Assembly: GCA_034044135.1 (NCBI GenBank)
Contig: CP139021.1
Location: forward strand, 149,501 to 213,500
Length of the DNA: 64,000 bases
Source: Flammeovirgaceae bacterium SG7u.111
GTDB lineage: Bacteria; Bacteroidota; Bacteroidia; Cytophagales; Flammeovirgaceae
Direction: 5' to 3'
The notes beneath the pieces are model-generated. The model had not been told where the DNA came from, ran no database searches, and worked only from the letters and a program-made list of their open reading frames with translations. Position numbers and translations under genes: made by a program. Shown here one piece after another: positions 36,144-45,140 of this stretch. Position 1 is the stretch's first letter. Every line of letters begins with the position of its first letter.

Positions 36144-39100
36144 ATGATTGAAATCAATAAAAGTAATCAGTACTTTTCTGTTATAATTCGACGGTTTTAC
36201 CCACCTCTCATACTTTTAGGGTATGCCAAAGGAGGGCTTACTTTTTTCTTTATACTTATAAATTCTTTCTTGGCTCTGGCTCAGCCTCCTGTTGCGTTCA
36301 AAAATTTCACAGTCGAGAATGGCCTCTCCGATAACCTCGTCAAAGGATTTTACCAAGACGGCAGAGGGGTGATGTGGTTAGCGACAGACGATGGGCTAAA
36401 TAGATATGATGGGAATGAATTCGTTGTTTTTAAAAATGATGCATCAGATTCTACAAGTATTTCACATGATAACATCTTAGAGATTTCAGATGGATTGCAT
36501 AATGATATTTGGTTGGCAACATGGGGAGGAGGAATAAGTATAATGGACTTGGCCACCGAACGATTTAAAAGGTTAGTGCATGCGGAAGGTGATACTACAA
36601 GTATCCCAACAAATTTTATCTATAAGGTTTTTAAGGATTCGAAAAACAGGATTTGGGCAGGAACTTATGGTCATGGTCTCCTTTTGTTCGATACATCTTC
36701 CTACGAGGTATTAGGAGTCTATAAGCCACTTCCAGACTATAAAGATTTTTCACATAATAGGGTGAACAAAATAATAGAAGGAAAGGAAGGGAAGCTTATT
36801 GTTGGAACGCTTGGCAATGGGCTTTTTGAGTTTGACCCAGAAAAGAAAGAATTTTCTAGCCGAAGTGAATGGAGGAGCTTGAGCACAGCTGCGATAGAAG
36901 GACTACTTTACGAGAAAGAAAAAGACAGGCTTTGGGTCTCGGCTTTGGGAGATGGATTGTATTTGTTTGAGGCGGATGGAGAGTTGATGCAATTTAAATG
37001 TAACGTTTCTGACCCTAGATCTTTACCAGATAATCAGGTATGGGATATAGTAAAGGGAGAAAACGGTAGGGTTTGGGTTGCGACAGATGGAGGATTAGCT
37101 CTTTATAATGAGGCTGATCATGCATTTTATTGTTACTATAAAAATAAATTTGATTCTAAGAGTTTAGGGTCAAATATTTTGAAGAGTCTTTATGTAGATA
37201 GCGAAAACAGGCTTTGGGTTGGTACATTTGAAAAAGGGTTTAGCTTGTTCGATGAGGTATTTGTAACATTTGAACATATTTATGAGAATAAAAACAACCT
37301 ATCTCTCTCAGGCAATGAAGTTAGCGGAGTGCTTGAAGATGGAGATGGTAATGTCTGGATAGGCGTAGATGGGGGTGGGCTAGATTTTTATGATCGTTCT
37401 AGCAATTCAATCATAAATTATTCTCACGATCCTAAGGATCCTAATAGTCTTTTTAATAATAAGGTAAAAACTCTTTTTATGGATAGCAAATCCCAATTGT
37501 GGATAGGCTTTTGGAACGGTGGAATAGATCGTTTTGATCCTAAAGAAAATAGGTTTGTCCATTATAAAGATCAAAACAGGGGTACGACTGCTAATGAGAA
37601 TGTTATATCAATAGCAGAGGACGATCTCGGGAATTTGTGGCTAGCAACTTTTGGTGGAGGGGTAGTTAGGTTTAACACTGACACAGATGAATATGAGTAT
37701 TTCTTGCCTACTAATAGTGGAATTAGCTCCGAAAAAGTTAATTCAATAAATTATCACAACGGTAAAATATGGGTTGGAAGTAATGTGGGGAACATTGATT
37801 GTATCAATTCGCTTACCGGGAAAGTAATAGGCTCCATAGAAAATTTGGGAGGGAATAATTTTTTTCCTACTTGCCTCAAAAGAGACAGCAAAGATCGGTT
37901 GTGGGCAGGTACAGAGGGCGGTGGGTTGTTGTTGATAGATGAAGCAAACATGAACTGTAAGGCATTTACAACAGAAGAAGGTCTTTCTAGTAATACGATC
38001 CAAGCTATAGAAGAGGATGCATCTGGTAATTTATGGCTTTCAACAAATAACGGAATCAATAGGTTCGACCCATCGACACTCACCACAACGGCATCTTATG
38101 GGCTAAAATATGGTTTGCAGGGATTGCGGTTCAATCACGCTTCGTCCTGTGTTTTATCTTCGGGTAAAATGATTTTTGGAGGAGGGTCAGGGCTAAACCT
38201 GTTTCATCCCGATAGTGTGAGCAAGTCTCAGTTTGTACCACCAATTTTCTTTTCAAATTTTGAGGTTTTCAATAAAACAGTCAAAGTAGGGGACTCTCCA
38301 ATTTTGCCGACCCAGATTAACGAAGTAGAAACGTTAATGTTGAACCATAAACAGTCATTGTTTAGCATTACTTATTCTGCTTTAGATTTTTCGGCTATAG
38401 AAGAAGTGGATTACAGGTATAGGCTTCTTGGGTTTGTGGATGAAAGCTGGCAGGAAGTTGGTAAATCAAGAAAAGCAACTTATTCAAACCTATTGCCAAA
38501 TGACTATATTTTTGAAGTGGGAACTGTGGGAGCCGATGGGGAAGTAAGTAATAGTCGTACTCTCAGTATCACCATTACCCCACCGTGGTGGCGTACGTGG
38601 TGGTTTGGTTTTTTACTATTGATAGCCTCTTCTGGGGTGTTTTTCGGTGTAGTGTATTTGCGGATTAGAAGTATTGAAAAGCAAAAGGGAGGGCTTGAGA
38701 AGTTGGTACAAGAGCGGACAGATAAGTTGATAAGGGCAAATGGGGTGCTTAGGGATTTGAATGAAATAATTAGAGGTAAAAATGAAGAGATCCAAGCACA
38801 ATCCACCGAGTTGGAAGCCGCTAATTTTGAAGTGCTGGAAATAAACCAACGCTTGGAAGAAATGGTGGATGAACGAACGGAAGAACTAAAAAAATCAAAT
38901 AAGGAACTTGACAATTTTGTATATAGAGTTTCACATGATATCCGTGCACCTTTATCTTCGGTAATGGGGCTGGTCAATATTTTGGAGAATGAAAAAGATC
39001 CAGGTCAAATACCAACGTACCTTAAGCTGATAGATCAAAGTGTTAAGAAATTGGATGTTTTTGTGGGGGATATTCTTGATTATTCTAGGAATACCCGCAT

Positions 39101-39566
39101 GGAGTTAGTGAAAGAGCCTATTGATTTCCCTGTTCTTTTCAGCGAGGTAATCGATGATTTGCAGTACATGGAAAAAGCATCGCATCTCAATATAGATATT
39201 TGCCATCTTAGTGAGCCTTTTGAATATGAAAGCGACCCTAAGCGACTCAAGATTGTATTTCGAAATTTGATTTCTAATGCTATCAAATATCAGAATATGT
39301 TTATCAATGATTCTTACTTGAAAGTTGAATTTGAGAAGCAAGAAAGTGAGCTTGTAATGACTTTTTCTGATAATGGCATAGGGATAGAAGAGAATAAAAT
39401 TCGTCAAGTATTTAACATGTTTTTTAAGGCGAGTGAGATTTCTGTAGGGTCGGGTATTGGGCTGTATATCGTAAAAGAAACAATGGATAAACTAGAAGGT
39501 AAGATAACCGTAAGTTCAGAAATAAATACTGGAACAACCTTTGTCATCAGCTTACCCCTTTCCTAG
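36144..39566 (+). CDS. Reg_prop beta-propeller histidine kinase (no receiver domain)
   Basis: 1140 residues. Signal region about 25-47 (ending FLALAQ), then about 14 Reg_prop-type repeats forming two seven-bladed propellers (recurring DxxGxLWLATxGGGVxRF patterns), a YYY/Y_Y_Y domain (about 735-810), one membrane helix (about 818-840), a long coiled-coil (845-925), HisKA with YRVSHDIRAPLSSVMGLVN (His near 929) and HATPase_c with NLISNAIKYQN, SDNGIGIEENK and GSGIGLYIVKE. The usual hybrid two-component systems of this kind continue into receiver plus AraC domains and sense polysaccharides. This one stops after the ATPase, so it needs a separate regulator. The last 4 bp overlap the convergent hydrolase gene. 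Confidence 0.92.
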   Translation: MIEINKSNQYFSVIIRRFYPPLILLGYAKGGLTFFFILINSFLALAQPPVAFKNFTVENGLSDNLVKGFYQDGRGVMWLATDDGLNRYDGNEFVVFKNDASDSTSISHDNILEISDGLHNDIWLATWGGGISIMDLATERFKRLVHAEGDTTSIPTNFIYKVFKDSKNRIWAGTYGHGLLLFDTSSYEVLGVYKPLPDYKDFSHNRVNKIIEGKEGKLIVGTLGNGLFEFDPEKKEFSSRSEWRSLSTAAIEGLLYEKEKDRLWVSALGDGLYLFEADGELMQFKCNVSDPRSLPDNQVWDIVKGENGRVWVATDGGLALYNEADHAFYCYYKNKFDSKSLGSNILKSLYVDSENRLWVGTFEKGFSLFDEVFVTFEHIYENKNNLSLSGNEVSGVLEDGDGNVWIGVDGGGLDFYDRSSNSIINYSHDPKDPNSLFNNKVKTLFMDSKSQLWIGFWNGGIDRFDPKENRFVHYKDQNRGTTANENVISIAEDDLGNLWLATFGGGVVRFNTDTDEYEYFLPTNSGISSEKVNSINYHNGKIWVGSNVGNIDCINSLTGKVIGSIENLGGNNFFPTCLKRDSKDRLWAGTEGGGLLLIDEANMNCKAFTTEEGLSSNTIQAIEEDASGNLWLSTNNGINRFDPSTLTTTASYGLKYGLQGLRFNHASSCVLSSGKMIFGGGSGLNLFHPDSVSKSQFVPPIFFSNFEVFNKTVKVGDSPILPTQINEVETLMLNHKQSLFSITYSALDFSAIEEVDYRYRLLGFVDESWQEVGKSRKATYSNLLPNDYIFEVGTVGADGEVSNSRTLSITITPPWWRTWWFGFLLLIASSGVFFGVVYLRIRSIEKQKGGLEKLVQERTDKLIRANGVLRDLNEIIRGKNEEIQAQSTELEAANFEVLEINQRLEEMVDERTEELKKSNKELDNFVYRVSHDIRAPLSSVMGLVNILENEKDPGQIPTYLKLIDQSVKKLDVFVGDILDYSRNTRMELVKEPIDFPVLFSEVIDDLQYMEKASHLNIDICHLSEPFEYESDPKRLKIVFRNLISNAIKYQNMFINDSYLKVEFEKQESELVMTFSDNGIGIEENKIRQVFNMFFKASEISVGSGIGLYIVKETMDKLEGKITVSSEINTGTTFVISLPLS

Positions 39567-40312
39567 CTATCAATCTTCTGGATATATTTCTTCAAAAGTA
39601 AAGCGTGGTTGGTTGGCAAATAAACCAACGAAGGGTTCTTTAGGTATTTATAGAAAGGTTGAATATGCCGTCGGGTAATAATTGAATCCTTTTCCCCTAA
39701 CACAAATTGGACTTCAATTTTATTACTGTTACATTTTTTTGCAAGTTCTTTAAAGTCAAATTTGAAGCTTTTATAACCCATCCATGTATCATACACACGT
39801 TGCAGGAGGGCTTGGTTTTTAGATTGTTGGTTCGCAAGCTTGAATGTTTGTGAAGAAATGAAACTGATTTTTTTTAAGAAAAGCAAGGTTTTTTGAATTG
39901 GGCTTGGATTAGCGATGAAGTACCTAAATAATGGGGAACCTATTCCTGTCGCTAGTTTATACCAAAAGTTTACCCTAATACCATCTGGGGCTATCAAAAT
40001 CAGTTTTTCCACCGTTTCCGGATGCTTATCAACAAGACTTAAAGCAGGTTTAGCCCCAATGGAAAATGCTATGACCGAGAATTTCTTAAGTTTCTTTTCA
40101 TCCAAATAAGCTTCAATAGCTCTTTCCCATTTTTCCTTAGTTGCATCCTCTCTATCGATTTTCTCCACATGCCCATGAAACCAAAGATCGAAGCTATGTA
40201 CTTCTTTTCCCTTTAGCCCTTCAAATACATGAGCATCTTGTCCAAAACCATGGAAAGCCAATATTTTATTTGGGCTTTTGCCAAAAATGAATGAAAGTGT
40301 TTTGGGACTCAA
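39563..40312 (-). CDS. Alpha/beta hydrolase
   Basis: 249 residues. NKILAFHGFGQDAHVFEGL (oxyanion region HGFG), the nucleophile elbow VIAFSIGAKPAL (AxSxG rather than GxSxG), KLILIAPDGI, a cap region of about residues 125-175, the acid-bearing strand VQFVLGEKDSII and a late His in LPTNHALLL. A small cytosolic esterase or lipase-type hydrolase; substrate unknown. Convergent with the propeller kinase gene. Confidence 0.8.
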   Translation of the reverse strand: MSPKTLSFIFGKSPNKILAFHGFGQDAHVFEGLKGKEVHSFDLWFHGHVEKIDREDATKEKWERAIEAYLDEKKLKKFSVIAFSIGAKPALSLVDKHPETVEKLILIAPDGIRVNFWYKLATGIGSPLFRYFIANPSPIQKTLLFLKKISFISSQTFKLANQQSKNQALLQRVYDTWMGYKSFKFDFKELAKKCNSNKIEVQFVLGEKDSIITRRHIQPFYKYLKNPSLVYLPTNHALLLKKYIQKIDS

Positions 40313-40770
40313 CGTAGTATTAGGTATTTGTTTAAATGGAAGAATAGATTGCTTTAAGCCTAATGGTTAGGCTATATTAACTAATTTTGTGGAATTATTG
40401 AGTGTAAATATTAAACATTTTTGTATTGTCTAAGTTCTATATCCAATAGTTAGAATTACAAACAAAAGATTTATTAAGGATTTGAATAAGGTTAATCACT
40501 CGTTCAAATTTTATATTTGGAAAATAGTAAATGTTTAACTGTTTGTGATAAAGGCTGAATCTTCAAACATTTTGAAAAATTGTTAAGTTTGAAGGTAGAA
40601 CCAATTGATTGAACCTTTTGACGCTTTATTGTGATGTGCTTGCACAATCGCCAATCGTTCAAAATTAAACGTGAAAATGGCTTTTGAGCTTGGTGAAGAA
40701 TTAGGGGCTTTTTATTCCCTGAAATAGTGTAAGTTTTTGATTATTTGGTTTTTAACAAAAAAAGAGAATC
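40313..40770. other. 458-bp divergent intergenic region upstream of CarH-like gene
   Basis: Holds no ORF of note. Contains a TATATTTG -7-like element near 40511-40518 without a clear -33 partner, and a small GTGC-TT-GCAC palindrome near 40637-40646. Divergent between the hydrolase and the CarH-like regulator, so it could contain autoregulatory sites, but I cannot delimit one. Confidence 0.4.
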
Positions 40771-41673
40771 GTGCTGAGTAAATATTCGATAAAAGACCTT
40801 GAGCATCTAACGGGAATCAAAGCGCATACCATTAGAATATGGGAGCAGCGCTATGGAATTATAAACCCTAAGCGAACTGAAACCAATATTCGCTATTACG
40901 ATGCGGATGATCTGAAGCATATGCTCAATATTTCCCTTCTCAATAATAATGGCTACAAAATTTCTAAAATAGCCGATATGAGCAAAGAAGAGGTGTATGA
41001 GAAGGTAGTAGAAACCATAGGTAAGAATAATAATTATTCTGATCAGATACAGGCGCTAACAGTCGCAATGATTGACTTGAACGAATCTCAGTTCGAGAAA
41101 ATAATGTCTACAAATATTCTTCAACTCGGTTTTGAAGACACCATGATCAACATTATTTACCCATTTCTGACAAAGATTGGTTTTCTGTGGCAAATAGATT
41201 CTATCAATCCAGCCCAAGAACATTTTATTACCAATCTCATTAGGCAAAAGCTAGTGGTAGCTATTGATGGTCAGTATACAAATAACAATGAGAGCCAGAA
41301 AAAATACATGCTCTATCTGCCAAATGGTGAGCTGCATGAGATAAGCCTGTTGTTTGCTGCCTACCTTATAAAGGCTCGAAATAACCAACTCATTTACTTG
41401 GGACAAAGTTTGCCCATGGAAGATCTACTTCAGGCTTATAGTATTCATAAACCTGATTATTTGGTTACCATAATTACCTCCATGCCAGAAACTGACCATG
41501 TACAGGCGTATGTAGATACGTTATCTGAAACATTTCCCGAAGCCGATATTTTGCTATCTGGCTACCAAGTAGTAGGGCAGGATATCAAAACTCATGAAAA
41601 TACGAAGGTTATTACCCATATAAAATACCTTATTGAGTTCTTAGAAGAACAAAATGAACCAAGGCTCAGGTAA
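40771..41673 (+). CDS. MerR-family regulator with B12-binding domain (CarH-like photoreceptor)
   Basis: 300 residues with a GTG start at 40771 (no nearer ATG keeps the DNA-binding helix). N-terminal MerR winged helix YSIKDLEHLTGIKAHTIRIWEQRYGI (5-30). Helical bundle about 90-175 followed by a Rossmann B12-binding fold. The cobalamin signature Wx9EH is intact (Trp140, Glu150-His151), and the lower-ligand motif reads GELHE (His189). In CarH these residues hold adenosylcobalamin, whose photolysis dissociates the repressor and derepresses carotenoid or DNA-repair genes. No crt genes are in the window. Whether it binds Ado- or methylcobalamin cannot be told. Confidence 0.88.
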   Translation: MLSKYSIKDLEHLTGIKAHTIRIWEQRYGIINPKRTETNIRYYDADDLKHMLNISLLNNNGYKISKIADMSKEEVYEKVVETIGKNNNYSDQIQALTVAMIDLNESQFEKIMSTNILQLGFEDTMINIIYPFLTKIGFLWQIDSINPAQEHFITNLIRQKLVVAIDGQYTNNNESQKKYMLYLPNGELHEISLLFAAYLIKARNNQLIYLGQSLPMEDLLQAYSIHKPDYLVTIITSMPETDHVQAYVDTLSETFPEADILLSGYQVVGQDIKTHENTKVITHIKYLIEFLEEQNEPRLR

Positions 41674-41693
41674 CTTGACAATGAAAGCTTTCA

Positions 41694-41730
41694 AGCTCTC
41701 AAAGTGTTTCCACTCTGAGGGCTTTTTTTT
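41694..41730 (+). terminator. Rho-independent terminator after CarH-like gene
   Basis: AGCTCTCAAAGTG (41694-41706) pairs with CACTCTGAGGGCT (41711-41723), 11 of 13 pairs canonical, followed by a T run. Overlaps the convergent MaoC stop codon. Confidence 0.75.
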
Positions 41731-42142
41731 AGCCTATTAATTCTCGGTGCATCACCCCAGCTTCCCCCCTTACGGTTATTTTATTTGTATCTATTTGGTA
41801 GATACTGGTAGAAATAACAGCGGTATGTTTATCTGGGTTGATTGATTTTACCTCAAATACAGCTTTATATTTTACCTCGACAAACATTGGTCTCAAGAAA
41901 TCGACCTTTTGGCTAAGGTATACCGTTCCTTCCCCTGGGAAAATAGTCCCAAGCACTTTTGAAAATATACTGGCAGACAAAATCCCATGCATAATTGGCT
42001 TTTTGAACGGGGTGTTTGCTGCATATTCTGAATCCAAGTGCAAAGGGTTGCTGTCTCCAGTAACTTTTGCAAATAGTTTCACTTCTTCTTGCGTGAATGA
42101 AAACTCATGTTCGTGAGTGTTTCCTTGCGAAATCTGCTCCAT
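41729..42142 (-). CDS. MaoC-like (R)-specific enoyl-CoA hydratase
   Basis: 137 residues, single hotdog fold. The hydratase-2 active site is present: FAKVTGDSNPLHLDSEYAA (Asp and His of the D-x4-H catalytic pair, about 29-47), followed by FKKPIMHGILSASIFSKVLG. Hydrates trans-2-enoyl-CoA to (R)-3-hydroxyacyl-CoA, acting in fatty acid or polyhydroxyalkanoate metabolism, as in PhaJ. Single gene. A TATATTTG -7 element lies about 60 bp upstream on the minus strand. Confidence 0.88.
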   Translation of the reverse strand: MEQISQGNTHEHEFSFTQEEVKLFAKVTGDSNPLHLDSEYAANTPFKKPIMHGILSASIFSKVLGTIFPGEGTVYLSQKVDFLRPMFVEVKYKAVFEVKSINPDKHTAVISTSIYQIDTNKITVRGEAGVMHRELIG

Positions 42143-42364
42143 TTAATTGCTTTGCTAACTAATACATTAATATGTTTATAAAAAGAATTATATTCTTCAA
42201 ATATATGTATTTACGATATTATATATGTATTTAATCGAAAAATACTAAATGGTGACATTTTAAAATACATGTAAAATATACATTTAAATACGGTCGCTAA
42301 TTTTTATTTTTGGGTTAACTAAATGTTAAATTTGTATAAAAATGAAAATATTTGTCTGCCCGAC

Positions 42365-42396
42365 TTGGATATTTGTATCATCGAATATATATTTGC
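42365..42396 (+). promoter_or_regulatory. Near-consensus Bacteroidota promoter with no downstream gene
   Basis: TTGG (42365-42368), a 19-bp spacer and TATATTTGC (42388-42396), a complete match to TAnnTTTGC at the expected spacing. It predicts a start near 42402. The next coding gene begins 500 bp later, beyond a terminator. Confidence 0.5.
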
Positions 42397-42401
42397 ATAG
42401 C

Positions 42402-42531
42402 TAATCGGATAAAAGAATACGCTAAAACGCTAGCATTAAAGATATATAATTGGACATAGATCCAAAATAAGAACTTTTCATTTTCATATTTACTAGACTA
42501 AGGGCTTTGTTAATAACGAAGCTCTTTTTAC
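42402..42531 (+). ncRNA. Candidate small RNA (~125-130 nt)
   Basis: Defined by the promoter at 42365-42396 and an intrinsic terminator at 42500-42531. The interval contains no ATG-started ORF. No plus-strand gene lies upstream that the terminator could serve, since MaoC is divergent and CarH has its own terminator. Family unknown; could also be a leader with attenuation for the DUF4301 gene. 5' end is estimated from the -7 element. Confidence 0.4.
42500..42531 (+). terminator. Intrinsic terminator of candidate small RNA
   Basis: AAGGGCTTTGTT (42500-42511) pairs with AACGAAGCTCTT (42515-42526), 12 pairs with two G-T wobbles, loop AAT, followed by TTT-A-C-TTTTT. The T tract occurs only in the plus orientation. 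Confidence 0.65.
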
Positions 42532-42897
42532 TTTTTATAGGGTCTGAGTTTTTTTTCAAATAGATCTCATCAAATTATTTCCCTTCCGCAGTTTTTGATC
42601 AATAGTTTATTTTCCTTTCAATTCGAAATACAGCTTATCATTATAAGCCGTGATTATTGCTTATTTTGAGAAGTAGTTAACAAATATTTATACGTGAGGT
42701 TCTAATAATAGGAAATAGCATTTTATCAGCTATATTCAAGGACAAGTTTTAGGTACTGAGAAATAAGCTTGCTTCTTTTCTCAACTATATTTTTGTACCT
42801 ATTTTTAATAAACTCTGTTATTTTTTCTGCGCCAAATGTAGTTGCGCAAAAACTGTTGTTTTCAATCCTAAAGTAACTATAAAACTAACCTAAAGAA

Positions 42898-44445
42898 ATG
42901 TTTTCTGATATCGACTTACAACAAATTGCCCTCAGAGGCTCAAACACTCGAGATGTTGACACCCAAATCCAAAATTTCAAAGATGGTTTCCCTTTTATGC
43001 AGCTCGAAAAGGCAGCTACTCCAACTCATGGCATAAAACAAATGTCGGAGGAAGAGCTTAAGAGCTTTAGTAAATATTACGATGAAAATATAGGTAGAAA
43101 ATCGGTAGTCAAATTTGTGCCAGCTTCGGGTGCAGCTAGTAGGATGTTCAAGTCTCTTTTCGAGTTCATGGATTCTTACCAAGGTACAGAAGAAGAATAC
43201 GAGAAGCTAAAAGCTGATCAGGGCAAAAACTCAATTTTCACCTTTTTCAAAAAAATAGAAAAATTTGCCTTTTATAAGGATTTGAAGGCGGCTCTTGCCA
43301 AAAATGATATCAACTTGGAAGAAGCTGTGCTCAAAAGGGAATACCGGCAAGTGCTTAAAGGCCTACTAACCGAAGATGGCTTGGATTATGGTAATCTTCC
43401 AAAAGGCTTATTAAAGTTCCATAATTATGAAGATGGGGCAAGGGTTCCTGTAGAAGAACATTTGGTTGAAGGGGCGAATTATGCAAAGTCTTCTGAAGGA
43501 GATGTGAAAATTCACTTCACGGTTTCGCCAGAGCACGAGAAGAAGTTTTTTGAAAAAGTAGAAGAGGTAAAAAGCAAATACGAAAAGGCTTTTGGTGTAA
43601 GGTTTGATATTTCTTATTCACAACAAAAAGCTTCTACTGATACCATAGCCGTAGGGCTCGATAATGAACCTTTCAGGCTGGATAATGGTAGCTTGTTGTT
43701 CAGACCAGGTGGTCACGGTGCATTGCTAGCAAACTTGGACGAAATCAACGCTGATCTTATATTTATTAAAAATATCGACAATGTAGTGCCTGATAATATT
43801 AAGGCAGATACATTTTTGTATAAAAAGATAATAGGTGGCGTATTGCTCGATTTGCAACAAAAGGCTTTTGCCTATCTTACCAAAATGGAAGGGCAAGAGG
43901 TGAGTGAAGCAGAGCTCGCTGAGATGGAAAGCTTTTTGGAAAAGGAGCTATGTGTATTGCCAGGAACTGCGGTAGGAGGTAAGGACAAGGATAGTCGAGT
44001 TGCATATGTTAAAAATAAATTGAACAGGCCAATTAGGGTATGTGGAATGGTAAAAAATGAAGGTGAGCCTGGTGGTGGTCCATTTTGGGCGAAAAATCCC
44101 GATGGTAGCGTTTCTCTCCAAGTAGTAGAAAGTGCCCAAGTAGATATGGGCAATGAGGAGCAGGCTTCAATCTTGAAAAACTCAACCCACTTCAATCCCG
44201 TCGATTTGGTATGTGGAGTGAAAGACTACATGGGCGGGGAGTTCAAATTATTGAAATATCGCGATCCTAAGACAGGTTTTATTTCCCAAAAATCAAAAGA
44301 TGGAAAAGACTTGAAAGCGCAAGAGCTTCCTGGTTTGTGGAACGGAGCAATGTCTGACTGGAACACTGTATTTGTAGAAGTACCGATCATAACCTTCAAC
44401 CCTGTAAAAGTGGTGAATGACCTGTTGCGTGACGAGCACCAATAA
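42898..44445 (+). CDS. DUF4301 family protein, nucleotidyltransferase-like
   Basis: 515 residues, resembling the Bacteroidota-specific DUF4301. The function is not established. Two stretches recall UDP-sugar pyrophosphorylases of the UAP1/UGP type: FVPASGAASRMFK (73-85), like the nucleotide-binding GGxGTRxG loop, and RPGGHGALLANLDEINADLIFIKNIDNVV (about 268-296), like the GNGGLY...VDN region. This suggests a GT-A-fold nucleotide-sugar enzyme (inference). Cytosolic, no signal peptide. The WG-repeat lipoprotein gene follows 28 bp downstream and is probably co-transcribed. Confidence 0.82.
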   Translation: MFSDIDLQQIALRGSNTRDVDTQIQNFKDGFPFMQLEKAATPTHGIKQMSEEELKSFSKYYDENIGRKSVVKFVPASGAASRMFKSLFEFMDSYQGTEEEYEKLKADQGKNSIFTFFKKIEKFAFYKDLKAALAKNDINLEEAVLKREYRQVLKGLLTEDGLDYGNLPKGLLKFHNYEDGARVPVEEHLVEGANYAKSSEGDVKIHFTVSPEHEKKFFEKVEEVKSKYEKAFGVRFDISYSQQKASTDTIAVGLDNEPFRLDNGSLLFRPGGHGALLANLDEINADLIFIKNIDNVVPDNIKADTFLYKKIIGGVLLDLQQKAFAYLTKMEGQEVSEAELAEMESFLEKELCVLPGTAVGGKDKDSRVAYVKNKLNRPIRVCGMVKNEGEPGGGPFWAKNPDGSVSLQVVESAQVDMGNEEQASILKNSTHFNPVDLVCGVKDYMGGEFKLLKYRDPKTGFISQKSKDGKDLKAQELPGLWNGAMSDWNTVFVEVPIITFNPVKVVNDLLRDEHQ

Positions 44446-44473
44446 GGTTTCAAAAACTTAAACTTGCTTTATA

Positions 44474-45130
44474 ATGCGGAAATGTATGCCCAAGTTCAAT
44501 CTTAAAAGGCGGTATATTTCCGCTTTTGTATGTATAGCCCTTTTAAACGGACTGGTTTCTTGTAGTGGTGGAAATTCTAAAGGCGAAGAAGGGACAAATG
44601 ATGCTGAACAAGAAGTTATTTCTGAAAGCCCTGCTAAAGTTATCGAAATTGAAGAAGAGGTGGCTGCATTGGCAGAAGAAGATGGTGATGATGAAATTGA
44701 AGATTCTGAGGCTGAGTTCGATTATGTAGGGGAAGTTTCCGAAGGGCTAAAAGTGGTGAAGAAAGATGGTTTTTATGGCTATGTAGAAGAAAAAGGAGCT
44801 GTTGTTATTCCATTGGCTTTCGACGATGCCCAGGCGTTCAGAGAAGGGGGAGGAGCAGTAAAAAAAGAAGGGAAATGGGGTTTTGTGGATAAAAATGGAG
44901 AGCTGATTATCCCTCACAAATTTGACAAGGCAACCTCTTTTTTTGAGGGAAAAGCAGCTTTTCGCAAAGGAGCTATGTGGGGCTACATAGATAAGGAGGG
45001 AAACGAAGTGATTTCCCCCAAATATGATTTTGCCTTTCCGTATAAAAATGGAAAGGCAAAAGTTCAAATAGGTATGGATTGGATGTTGATAAACCACGAA
45101 GGACAGTGCGTGGAAAACTGCCCAAATTAG
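44474..45130 (+). CDS. WG-repeat lipoprotein
   Basis: 218 residues. Basic N-terminus and hydrophobic signal ending VSC (Cys about 30) give a lipoprotein; then a very acidic linker (about 38-75) and from about 76 three to four WG (KWG) repeats: GLKVVKKDGFYGYVEEKGAVVIPLAFDDA, GAVKKEGKWGFVDKNGELIIPHKFDKA, KAAFRKGAMWGYIDKEGNEVISPKYD. WG repeats form beta-structures of unknown function often found in surface proteins. Likely outer-membrane anchored. Directly downstream of DUF4301 and convergent with the LytTR gene, 10 bp apart. Confidence 0.87.
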   Translation: MRKCMPKFNLKRRYISAFVCIALLNGLVSCSGGNSKGEEGTNDAEQEVISESPAKVIEIEEEVAALAEEDGDDEIEDSEAEFDYVGEVSEGLKVVKKDGFYGYVEEKGAVVIPLAFDDAQAFREGGGAVKKEGKWGFVDKNGELIIPHKFDKATSFFEGKAAFRKGAMWGYIDKEGNEVISPKYDFAFPYKNGKAKVQIGMDWMLINHEGQCVENCPN

Positions 45131-45140
45131 GTTTTATGGT

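Larger units (their letters stand above)
42143..42897. other. 755-bp AT-rich intergenic region with predicted small-RNA transcript
   Basis: Between divergent MaoC and DUF4301 genes. No protein-coding ORF. Contains a well-formed promoter (42365-42396) and a plus-oriented terminator (42500-42531), described separately. Closer to DUF4301, TGCGC...GCGCA forms a small hairpin about 42828-42848, and TATTTTTG near 42788-42795 may be the DUF4301 -7 element. Confidence 0.5.
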
